From: Selenomonadaceae bacterium
GTDB taxonomy: Bacteria; Bacillota; Negativicutes; Selenomonadales; Selenomonadaceae
Direction of reading: 5' to 3'
Length of the DNA stretch: 11,871 bases
Assembly: GCA_017445435.1 (NCBI GenBank)
Contig: JAFSUE010000341.1
Location: forward strand, 1-11,871
A model generated the notes under the pieces. It searched no databases and had not been told where the DNA came from. It was given only the letters and a program-made list of their open reading frames with translations. Made by a program: the position numbers and the translations under genes. This document shows, in pieces, positions 1-8,784 of this stretch. The first letter of the stretch is position 1. Each line of letters starts with the position of its first letter.

Positions 1-84
1 AGCAAGGGTCGATGCCCCAACCCTATATGGAATATAAATCGACTAAATTATAAAGGAAGAAATGATAATTTTCAAGTTTTTTTT

Positions 85-129
85 GCGCCGTTTCATCCCC
101 ACAGCTAAAGCAGGGGGCTTTCACGGCGC
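85..129. repeat. Long imperfect hairpin near the gene start, resembling an IS200/IS605 right-end structure
   Basis: GCGCCGT (85-91) pairs perfectly with ACGGCGC (123-129). Inside these, CCCC (97-100) can pair with GGGG (113-116). The centre carries GC-TAAA-GC (GC at 103-104 and 110-111). Read on the minus strand, the structure is followed by eight A residues. From memory, the inner part (CCCCTGCTTTAGCTGTGGGG, read on the minus strand) resembles hairpins downstream of tnpB in IS200/IS605 elements; I could not verify this. It is translated within the first 25 codons of the giant gene, which suggests a scar. Confidence 0.5.
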
Positions 130-3100
130 GTTTACGGTAAGCGCCGATACTTCAAGCGCCGCACAATTCAGCTTAAGTTCAAACAGAGTAATTTCAAATT
201 CCAACAGCTTGCTGATTAAAAACGGCTCGACGGCGACATTGGACGGTTATCAAATTACGGGGACTTCCAACGGCTATAGTTTTGCGTTGCAGGAAGATTC
301 TTTCACGCTGAATAATGTTTCTTACAGCGGCGCAGGCACGGCAACTTTTACAACCGGCGGCAATGCTTCAGTTACAAGCGGCGCGATTCTTAACGGAACT
401 TCAAACGCTACAGTAAATCTTGCGGCGGGCAATTACACGCTGAACGGCGCGGAAGTCACGACGGCGGCAAACAATACGGCGACGTTAAGTTCAAGCGGCG
501 CGCAATTCAAACTTTCTACAAACGCCGTCACTTACAATTCAATGACATTTACGGGCGCGGGCACTGCAACTTTCGGCGATTCGATTATTTTGACGGGCGG
601 CGCGGCAGTTGCAAGCGTTGCAGCTGATCAATCCTTTACTTTCAGCGGCAGTGGCGCTTATAAACTTAATAATAAAACAATCGTCAGTTCTGCGACAAGT
701 TTAACCGTCACGAACACGGCGGACGGCTTGACGATCGGCGAAAATACTTTCAGCGTGACGGGCGACGATGAATACCGAATCAATGTTGACGCAAGCGGAA
801 ATATTATCAGCGCGGCGGGAATTAACGGCGGCGCCACGATTGTAGACGCGGGCGGCGCTGATTCTATTTTGACAAGTTCAGCCGGCAACTTCACTTTCGC
901 GCAGGACAACAATAAAGTTTTCGCGATTGGCGGCGACGATTCGGTTACATTCGGACTTTCGGAAGACGGCGCGGTTACGAAAATTGCTGATGTTGTAGGA
1001 ACAATCGGCGGCAACTTCACAAGCGCGATTAACATTAACGGTAACGCGGCGGACGTTTTGATTGAGGGCGACGATTCTGTTATCGTGACGGCTGAAAGTT
1101 CAGGCGCAGCGGCTATTGGCGGCGTGTCGAACAACGCAAGCATTAAGTCAACGGGCGGCGCTAAAACTGTCACGACGGACGAAGAGGGAACTTTCCATTT
1201 CTACGACGCGCAGAATTTCTCGATTAGCGGCGATAATTCCGTTGACTTTACTGTTGGCGAAATAGTCAGCGGCGTAACGAATTTTGAAAACGGCACGTTG
1301 CAACTTGACAATGCCTCACAACTTGCCATTAACGCCGAAAAATTGACGATGCAATTCACGGACACGGCAACTTTCATCATTGCGGACAGCAAAGTTGTTT
1401 CAGTTGACAGCGTCGAAACTTCGATTAACGGCTTGACAAGTGACGTAACTGTTCACGCGGCAAACGTAATGACCGTCAATAATGTTTATGCAAATGTTCA
1501 CGGGTGACAATGACTTTAACGTAATTGTTGCCAACGGAAAGACGACGGGACTTGCAAATATCAGCTCGGGCGCAAGCGTTTCTGTTGCCAATATTTCTGT
1601 GACGACAGACAATAACGGCGATTTCAAAGTTGGCGAAAATAATTACACAGTCACTGACGCAGACGGCTCGGTAACTTTCATAACGGGAAGTAACGGCGCA
1701 GTTTCAAACATTGAAGGTTTGAACGGAACGCTGAAAACAAATTCGCAAAATGTTACTGTAAACGGCGCGGAACTTACAACGAACGATACCGACGTTACAA
1801 TTTCTTCGGCAGGTTCAAATATCACGAAAGTTGAAGGCGTAGGCTGCGGCGATGTTTTAAGCGGCGATATTGATTCAGCGGCGGTTGTTGTAACTGTGAC
1901 TTCGGCAAATGACGTTGCATCATGGCAAATTAATTCAAGAAATTATAAATTGACGGGCGATTCTGACGGCGTGTCTGTGACAGGTTCACGAATTGACGGC
2001 TTAAGTGCAAATGCAAGTTTGGAAGTAGGCGCGGCAGGAAATTATCTTGTCAACAACACTTCGCTTAACGCTAAAATTGGCGATACGATTATCGGCACGG
2101 CGGAAAATTCAGCCTACATTTACGACCCGAATAATATTCCGCTGAACGTCAACACGATGACAACAGAAGAAATTGCGGCACAAGCAGGCGTTTCGACAAC
2201 CTATCAGACTTAGGAAACGGACACCGAAAAGGCGGCGGCACTTTTTGAAGACCCCAACAACCTTAACGGCTCAATGGAACTTGCACTCAGCAATAATGAT
2301 ACAGCTTCCCCACAGAATGCAGATTTCACAAGCAGCACAGGCAGAAAGAAAGTTTCACTTGAAGGCGGCGCGCAGGACGTTAAATTCAATGATGAAGGCG
2401 GCAACGTTGCAGTTATCGGCAGTGATTCAAGCGGTGAAAAGAATGTCGAACTTGGCAACGGCGGCGATTTGGTTATCGTCGAAGAAACAGAGGCACCGGT
2501 AAATATTACGGCGGGCACAGGTTCTGATTCAATCGTTACGGCAGGAAATAATGTTAAAATCAATATGAACGGCGGCGCAACAAAAATTATTCCGAACAGC
2601 GGCAACGTCGAAGTTGAAAATTATGACCCGACAAGTAAAGCGGGTATTCAGATTGACAGCGTTTCGGACATTACCCGCGCACTTCAAAGCGGCAGCATTG
2701 TTTTGGAAGACGGCACGATTTCATTTGGCGACGCAAAAGTTAAAGTCAATGACGAAGAATCCGAATCAACGACGGTTAATCTTTATGACAATAAAGGCAA
2801 GAAACAAAAAGTTGTTTATACTCATTCCAATGGCGGAAATGTTGATTTGTCGGCAATTAAAGAAAATCTTGTCATGAAGAGCAATGGCGGCAATTCTTCA
2901 TTTACAAGCGGCATTGGCAATGATGTAGCATTCGGCGGCTCAGGTGATACTTTCGACTTGGGCGCAGGTTATAATCACATTGAACTTGACACAAATCGCG
3001 GTGATTCTAACGGCGCAACGATAAGACAAACCACTGCAAGCGGACGTACTGAAGTTTTTGGATTTAGCTTTGGTTTTAGTGACAGTAACGACAAAATTGG

Positions 3101-3250
3101 TATAGATTTTTCCGCTGATATTTCATACAGCAACGGCAAACTTACTTTCAAATATTCAAACGCAGCGCTTATTGTCAGTGGAACTTCCTCTTTAGCGGAT
3201 CTTGCCTCAAGTGCCGATCTCGAATCATCGGGAATTTCTCAAAAAGTTTT

Positions 3251-3270
3251 AATCGGCGATAATCGGCGAC
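3251..3270 (+). repeat. 10-bp imperfect tandem duplication that breaks the frame
   Basis: AATCGGCGAT (3251-3260) is followed directly by AATCGGCGAC (3261-3270), differing in one base. Ten extra bases shift the frame by +1: upstream the protein reads KVLIGDN, and after the duplication the other frame reads GDNSGVNLNDLTEN. Removing one copy joins them as KVLIGDNSGVNL. Confidence 0.85.
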
Positions 3271-4382
3271 AATTCCGGCGTTAATTTGAATGATTTAACA
3301 GAAAATGCGCAGATTAACCTCAACGAAGGCACAGGAACTTTCGGAAATACTGCAGTTGCATTCAAAGGAATTTCCAAATTGCAAGGCGGCAGTGCTGAAA
3401 ATACCTTAATCGGTTCTGCGGACGATGAAAACACCATTGTTGCAGGAACGGGCAAAACCAGTATGTGGGGCGGCGGCGCCGGCAATGATTCAATGGTAGG
3501 CACAACTTCTTCAGAAAAATCCGATTCTACTTCATTCTTCTTTGCGGCAGGCGACGGCAGAGATACTATCAGTAATTTTGAATTCCTCACTTCTGAAAAT
3601 CGTCAAACAGCCGACAAAATCGACACTTACGGCGGCGTGATAACCGACGCGGTTATTTCAGGCGATAACGTTATTTTAGAATTTGGCGACTCTAACGACA
3701 GATTGACGATAACAAATGCACGCGGAAAAGATTTCCAAGTTGAGACGCGTTATACAGATTTAATTATCGCGCAACTGGATAATGATTCGCTCAATTATGA
3801 CGGCTACGCAAATTACTACAAAGCGACAAACAAAAATGCTGCCGTCATAGTAAATGAAAGTTTAACAGGCGCAAATATTTGGTTAGATAATAATCATATT
3901 TTCAGCGAAGAAACTTTCGACGGAAATATAAAAACGCTTGACGCCTCAAGAGTCGACGGAAAAGCTACGCTTGCAGGAAATACGGAGAATAATTACATTA
4001 CCGCAGCCAAAGGCGATTCCAGTTTGTGGAGCGGCAATTACGCGACAGCAATGATACTCTTGTAGGCGGCACAGGTGCTGATATGTTCTGGTACGGACTG
4101 GGCGAAGGCAACGACTTCATTACGGCTGTTGACGGAAACGACGTTGTAAATCTTTATGACATTTCACTGAAAGATATTTCAAACATTGACGTTACGAGCA
4201 GTTCGATAAAAATAAATACAAATGACGGACACTCCTTGACTGTACAAAGTAACAACAGCGGCATTGGATTTATGGTAGCTGATGATTTATCTGTTTGGAC
4301 GGTTAATCAGAATTCCAGAGAGTGGTCTACTAAATAACATACCCGACAAATTCAACACGACAATATTTAAATGTGGTTGAAA

Positions 4383-4440
4383 AACGGGGAGGTATCGGGA
4401 ATGAAAAATACCTTGTACTACCTCCCCGTTATTTGTTTTT
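4383..4440 (+). terminator. Strong Rho-independent terminator after the first giant gene
   Basis: AACGGGGAGGTA (4383-4394) and TACCTCCCCGTT (4419-4430) form a perfect 12-bp stem with a 24-base loop, followed by ATTTGTTTTT. It begins 46 bases after the stop codon at 4337. A shorter alternative stem, AGGTAT (4390-4395) with ATACCT (4408-4413), lies within the 5' arm and loop and would compete with the main one. Confidence 0.88.
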
Positions 4441-4510
4441 ATTTCACATTCTTTTTGACGCGGGAAATTTTTTCAAAAGACATGTGTTGCTTTATGGCTG
4501 AAGGTAAAAA

Positions 4511-4951
4511 ATAGAGTTTTATCAGATATTGACTAAGCATCTTGGCACATCAGGGGACGACACTATTATATTCGACTTGCACACTTCCACTGTAACTGCT
4601 TATGGTGTAAGTGACATTATCACTGATTATAAGTCTGGCGAAGATACAATTCAGATAAGTGGAGAAATTACAAACACAAGTTACAGCGGAAAAAATGTTA
4701 TCTTTACAATCGGCAACGGCTCTTTGACGGTGAAAAATGCGAAGGGTAAAGATATTAGCGTGACTATCGGCGAACAAACTCAAACCTTCAGCTTTTTGTA
4801 TGACAATAATTTTATGACCGACGAATTTCAAATTGAGGATATTTCCGACGTTTCGGATAAAAATTATTCTGTCGGGCAACTGGAATTTGAAGAAGAAAAT
4901 AAATTTTCTACAGATACTCTTGTTTCGTCTTCAGATTTTGCGAAAGAATAA
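4511..4951 (+). pseudogene. Orphan C-terminal module of an RTX protein
   Basis: The frame is open from 4508 and could start only at a TTG (4529); no Shine-Dalgarno precedes it. It reads GTSGDDTI, then VSDIITDYKSGEDTIQI, then a domain ending in FSFLYDNNFMTDEFQ and an acidic tail (QLEFEEENKFSTDTLVSS). From 4625 to the stop it is a close copy of the last 324 bases of the second giant gene (8331-8654), including 98 identical bases. It has at most one degenerate GxxGDD unit and no nonapeptide array. It looks like the stub left when the front of a paralogous gene was deleted, not an independent gene. An ATG at 4494 could join this frame if one A were added to the A6 run near 4505-4510, giving MAEGKKIEFYQ; it too lacks a ribosome site, so I do not favour it. 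A secretion-signal role is inferred from RTX proteins, which carry uncleaved C-terminal type I signals. Confidence 0.65.
4625..4951 (+). repeat. Direct repeat copy A of the RTX C-terminal module
   Basis: Copy B is at 8331-8654, about 3.7 kb downstream in the same orientation. Bases 4664-4761 are identical to 8370-8467 (98 bases). The remainder carries scattered substitutions and one codon-sized length difference just before the stop. Recombination between the copies would delete the whole second giant gene. Confidence 0.9.
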
Positions 4952-4963
4952 CTTAGTTTTATG

Positions 4964-4972
4964 AAAGGAAGG
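4964..4972 (+). promoter_or_regulatory. Shine-Dalgarno that fixes the RTX gene start
   Basis: AAAGGAAGG lies six bases before the ATG at 4979. An earlier in-frame ATG at 4961 overlaps this site and has no ribosome site of its own, so 4979, giving MKGFYFDIQRF, is chosen. Confidence 0.8.
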
Positions 4973-7148
4973 CTTTTTATGAAAGGGTTTTATTTTGATA
5001 TTCAGCGTTTTGACAACGTGACGCTAACGGACGGCGACGATAAATACCAAAACTTTGTTACAGCAACAATCGATGGCGGAGCGGGCAATGATTCCATTAG
5101 TAACAACGGTTATGGTGCGTCATTTTCTTCAATTTATGGAGGTTCAGGTAATGACACCATTACAAATATGAAAGTAGCGCCGTTACGATAGACGGTGGCG
5201 ACGATGACGACGTAATTTTTAGCAACGGTGAATTGGCTGTCGATAACAATGTGGTAAAAGGCGGCGCAGGTAATGATTCAATCATAAACAACGCATATGA
5301 GACAACAATAGACGGCGGCAGTGGTAATGATACAATAGTAAATCATTATGAAAAGGCATCAATAAATGGTGGCGATGACGACGATATTATCAGCTTGACG
5401 AGTGGTTATGCTATAACTGTACGTGCTGGTAAAGGTAATGATACCATTTTTATTGATACTGAAACTTTCTTTAAAAATATTTATCAGTATGCAAAAGGCG
5501 ACGGAGACGATACGATTATTGGATTTGACAACTTCGATAATCTTTACATAGATGCACCAACAGTAAAGGGTAATGACTTTATAGTTAAGAGGGGAAGTCT
5601 TTTGGCAGGGAATAGTTACTCTGTATCGCTCGAAGGAGACGACCTTATAGTACACGTTGACGAAGGACATATTCGCAATAAAGAAACTAAAGATCAAGGA
5701 ATTACTGTCACAGATCGTTCCGAGATAAAAATTCGTTACTATGGCGACGTTAATGGCAAAGTTGCAATGAACTATTCGCATAATGTAAACCATAAAGGTG
5801 CAACTATTCATGGATTAGAAGGCAACGATACTATTGAAAATTATTATGCAGATAGCATAGTAGTTGACGCTTATGACGGCGATAATATTATAAGAAATTA
5901 TGTAGGAGGAGATAATTTTACAGGAGATTATGCCACCATTTACAGCGGCTCAGGCAATGATACAATTTACAATGAAGGCTCTAACTCTTATATAGACGCT
6001 GGAGATGGTGACAATTTAATACAACTTAAGTACGTCAGTCAAAATACCGTTCATTTAGGTAAAGGCAATAATACAGTTTCAAGTGAAGTTGTTGCAACCA
6101 GTGTTTATGGCGGAGACGGAAATGACTTCATTCGCAGTTATCATAACAATCTCCTTTCCACTTATCAATGGATTCCGGTTAGTCTTTATTTTGATGGTGG
6201 TGGCGGTGACGATACAATAGAGGCCATTTATCCTTTTTATATGATGGACGGCTCTGAACCTGTACATAATAATGTAACTCCTCATGGAGAATATTATGAC
6301 CATGGTTTCATTGGAACACTTAAAGGCGGTAGTGGAAATGACGTAATAATTGTTGACGCTGAAGCAAGTGTACTTAAGGTGGATAGCACAATGATTATTG
6401 GATGCATTTGCCCTTTTAGACGGTGGCACTGGCGACGATTCAATTTACAGTAAAAATATTATCGAATCAACAATCAATGGCGGCGACGGTAACGACACTT
6501 TAGTAATGGGAGGTTATTCCAGCTATTCAACTTTTAATGGTGGTAAGGGCGATGACATTATTTCAATAAATGGCGGCTTAAATCGTGTAATTCAATATGT
6601 TGAAGGCGATGGAAATGACACTATCTTTGGCGGCAGCAGTTTTGATAGCATTCAAATTTTGGGTAGCGGCTACATAGCTTCCACCGTTGGAAACGACATT
6701 ATTACAGTTGATAATGGATCAATTCTTGTTAAGGATGCCGTTGATAAATATATAAACATTGTTGGAAGAAAAATCAATACAACTCCATATTGGAAATTAA
6801 ATGGTACGACAGCAACATTTGGCACGTCAACTGAAACTTTAATTACAGTCACGGGCGTAAAATCTCTTGACGGCTTGACGCTGAAAGATAAAGTTGTAAC
6901 GATAGCGGCAAGTTCGCTTGTTGACGGCGAAGTAAAAATTATCGGCGACGGTTATACGCTTGAAATTGTCGATGATATAATTCCTGCAGGTATTTCCGTT
7001 AAGAAAAATCTTTTAACTGCGTCAACTAAATTTCAAAATGATAAAATCGACCTTGCAAATTATTCCGACGTGACGAAGATTAATGCCTCTGCAGTCAAAC
7101 AATCCTTGACTATTACAGGCAACGATTTAGCAAATTCTATTAAAGGCG

Positions 7149-7156
7149 GCAAGCAA
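7149..7156 (+). repeat. GCAA tandem duplication that breaks the RTX frame
   Basis: GCAA occurs at 7149-7152 and again at 7153-7156, within the phrase KGGKGADTI that recurs intact at about 7632 and 8223. The four extra bases end the upstream frame at 7165 (KGGKQRR). Removing one GCAA restores KGGKGADTISSGLGND. Confidence 0.85.
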
Positions 7157-7631
7157 AGGCGCTGATACTATTTCAAGCGGCTTAGGAAATGACACACTCA
7201 CAGGCGGCACGGGTAAAGATGTTTTCATTTTTGAAAGCGGAAATGACGTTATCACCGATTACAAGCCCGCCGACGATATGATAAAGCTTAATCCCAGCGC
7301 CATAACAAATTCGACGGTTAAAGGTTCAGATGTAATTTTAACCACCAGTCAAGGCACTTTGAAGATAAAGGGCGGCAAAAACAAAGTCATTACTTTTGTT
7401 GACGACAACGGCGCGATTATCGAAAAAATTTACTATGGCAATATTTCTTACAACCCGCTTGCTACGGGTTTAACCTATGATTCAAAAAGAATTATGCTGA
7501 CGGTAAGCAGTAAATTCGCTGACAATGCTATAGATTTAGGCAACTATCTTTCGACTGTAACAAAATTAAACGGCGGCGCTGTTTCTAAGGCGTTGTCTAT
7601 TAGCGGTAACGATTTAGCAAACTCTATAAAA

Positions 7632-7818
7632 GGCGGCAAGGGCGCTGATACAATTTATGGCGGCGCAGGCAAGGATACAATTTTTGGCGGAAACGGCAAT
7701 GATGAAATTTACGGCGACTCTGAAAATGACGTCTTGAAAGGAGAGGCAGGAAATGATACTTTGTTTGGCGGCGCGGGCAATGACACCTTAACTGGCGGCG
7801 TCGGCAAAGATATTTTCA
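7632..7818 (+). repeat. Best-preserved RTX nonapeptide array
   Basis: Successive units read KGADTIYGG, AGKDTIFGG, NGNDEIYGD, SENDVLKGE, AGNDTLFGG, AGNDTLTGG and VGKDIF. This is the classic GGxGxDxUx calcium-binding pattern. The SENDVLKGE unit departs most from the consensus. Confidence 0.92.
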
Positions 7819-8330
7819 TCTATGAAAGCGGAAATGACGTTATCACCGATTACAAGCCCAGCGACGATATGATAAAACTCAATCCCAGTGCGATTACAAA
7901 TTCGACAGTCAAGGGTTCTAATGTTGTATTGACGACCGCCAACGGTAATTTAACTGTTAAATCGGCAAAAGACAAAGTTATTACTTTCATTGACGACAAC
8001 GGCAATACTACTGAAAAAATTTACTACGGCAATATTTTTTATGCCCCGCTTGATACAGGTTTAACCTACGATTCCAAGAAAACTATTCTGACGGCAGGAA
8101 GTAAATTTTCTGAAGGCACTATCGATTTGGGAAATTATCTTGACACGGTAAAGAAAGTCAACGCGTCATCGATTAAACAAGCCGTAGAAATTATCGGCAA
8201 TGACAATAACAATTCGTTAAAAGGCGGCAAGGGTGCTGATACAATTTCAGGCGGCGCGGGCAATGACACATTAACAGGCGGATCTGGCAAAGATATTTTC
8301 GTTTATGAAAGCGGCAATGATGTCATTACT

Positions 8331-8654
8331 GATTATAAGTCCAGCGAAGATACAATTCAGATAAGCGAGGAAATTACAAACACAAGTTACAGCGGAAAAA
8401 ATGTTATCTTTACAATCGGCAACGGCTCTTTGACGGTGAAAAATGCGAAGGGTAAAGATATTAGCGTAAAGACGGGCGAACAAATTCAAACCTTCAGCTT
8501 TTTGTATGACAATAATTTTATGACCGACGAATTTCAACTGGATGATATTTCCGCCATTTCGGATACAAATTATTCTGTCGGGCAAATGGAATTTGAAGAA
8601 GAAAATAAATTTTCTACGGATACTCTTGTTTCATCAGCTTTTGAGAAAAAATAA
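8331..8654 (+). repeat. Direct repeat copy B of the RTX C-terminal module
   Basis: This is the 3' end of the second giant gene and the partner of copy A at 4625-4951. It ends SSAFEKK where copy A ends SSSDFAKE. Confidence 0.9.
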
Positions 8655-8712
8655 AAACCTAATGGGCTTTTTCTGTGATATATAATTATTTATCAAGGGT
8701 GCCCCCTATATT

Positions 8713-8740
8713 TTTACACTTTTTCTTAATTTCATATTAA
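8713..8740 (+). promoter_or_regulatory. Candidate sigma70 promoter for the serine recombinase
   Basis: TTTACA (8713-8718) and TATTAA (8735-8740) are separated by 16 bases in A/T-rich DNA. Transcription would start near 8747, at or just within the hairpin described next. Confidence 0.5.
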
Positions 8741-8745
8741 TAAAT

Positions 8746-8775
8746 CCTCCGCTTAATATTAAAATTATGCGGAGG
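8746..8775 (+). promoter_or_regulatory. Hairpin that buries the recombinase Shine-Dalgarno
   Basis: CCTCCGC (8746-8752) is the exact complement of GCGGAGG (8769-8775). After a T-T mismatch, TAAT (8754-8757) pairs with ATTA (8764-8767), leaving a six-base loop. The 3' arm contains most of the ribosome site GGAGGTGA (8771-8778), which lies six bases before the ATG at 8785. Folding would hide the ribosome site and reduce translation. Confidence 0.65.
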
Positions 8776-8784
8776 TGATTTTTT

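Larger units (their letters stand above)
62..4337 (+). pseudogene. Giant repetitive surface/secreted protein (beta-solenoid then RTX-like), broken by three frame breaks and one stop
   Basis: One reading path can be followed across the interval through frame breaks at 1502-1507, 3251-3270 and about 4041, plus an in-frame TAG at 2211. Removing the indels gives 1422 codons. The product is rich in Gly, Asn, Thr, Ser and Asp and has almost no Cys. The first half repeats short strand-like phrases (GAGTATF twice, NGGATI, GGDDSV), typical of beta-solenoid adhesins. From about 2900 it becomes RTX-like: GGGAGNDSM (about 3468), AAGDGRDTISNF (about 3544) and GGTGADMFWYG (about 4067). The start at 62 follows AAAGGAAG, but the spacing is tight. 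Its first residues, MIIFKFFLRRF, match the pattern of the next giant gene's start; residues 12-24 are atypical and cover a hairpin. No classical signal peptide or membrane segment is visible. GC is visibly higher than in the following giant gene. A role in adhesion or surface display is inferred; a fragmented but partly expressed protein, or sequencing error, is possible. Confidence 0.7.
7011..8330 (+). repeat. Three tandem units within the RTX gene
   Basis: Units begin at LLTASTKF (about 7011), IMLTVSSKF (about 7491) and TILTAGSKF (about 8081). The marker GAAAGCGG before GNDVITDYK occurs at 7233, 7823 and 8307, giving spacings of 590 and 484 bases. A 36-base stretch from 7233 recurs identically at 7823. 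The middle unit is longer because it carries extra nonapeptides. Confidence 0.85.
4979..8654 (+). pseudogene. Giant RTX-type calcium-binding protein, broken by three small indels
   Basis: The path starts MKGFYFDIQRFDN and runs to TAA at 8654; correcting three lesions gives 1224 codons. These are a missing A near 5171-5173, an extra G at 6400-6401 and a GCAA duplication at 7149-7156. RTX nonapeptides (GGxGNDxI) are dense at about 5075-5400, 5800-6130, 6310-6620 and 7630-7820; in this family they bind Ca2+ between turns of a beta-roll after export. The C-terminal part (about 7011-8400) is made of three related units, each with a strand-rich segment, an RTX stretch and GNDVITDYK. The final 110 residues, with FSFLYDNNFMTDEFQ and an acidic tail, are shared with the orphan module upstream and probably contain the type I secretion signal. 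No protease, lipase or other catalytic motif is visible, so a surface or adhesin role is more likely than an enzyme. No hlyB/hlyD/tolC-type genes are in the window. If the breaks are real, the product is truncated after about 70 residues. Confidence 0.8.

Noticed and set aside
1482..1510. Programmed ribosomal frameshifting at the first break
   Set aside because: There is no slippery heptamer with a following structure, and the other breaks are duplications that programmed shifting could not cross.
658..1825. Several long minus-strand open frames inside the first giant gene
   Set aside because: They are shadows caused by the biased Gly/Ala/Asn codons of the plus-strand repeats. They lack ribosome sites and have low-complexity Ser/Pro/Val composition.
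2211..2213. Stop-codon recoding (TAG as Gln)
   Set aside because: Only one such codon was noticed and the other interruptions are frameshifts, which recoding does not explain. Nonsense mutation is simpler.
5359..6852. Minus-strand open frames inside the RTX gene
   Set aside because: They run antisense to clear GGxGxD repeats and have no supporting starts or domains.
4979..8654. A pore-forming RTX toxin of the HlyA type
   Set aside because: There is no hydrophobic pore domain, no acylation region and no hlyC/B/D neighbours in the window. Only the repeats and a secretion-type end are present.
8650..8676. Terminator after the RTX gene (AAAAACC / GGGCTTTTT)
   Set aside because: The stem needs a two-base bulge and has only two G/C pairs; too weak to call, although a T-run follows.
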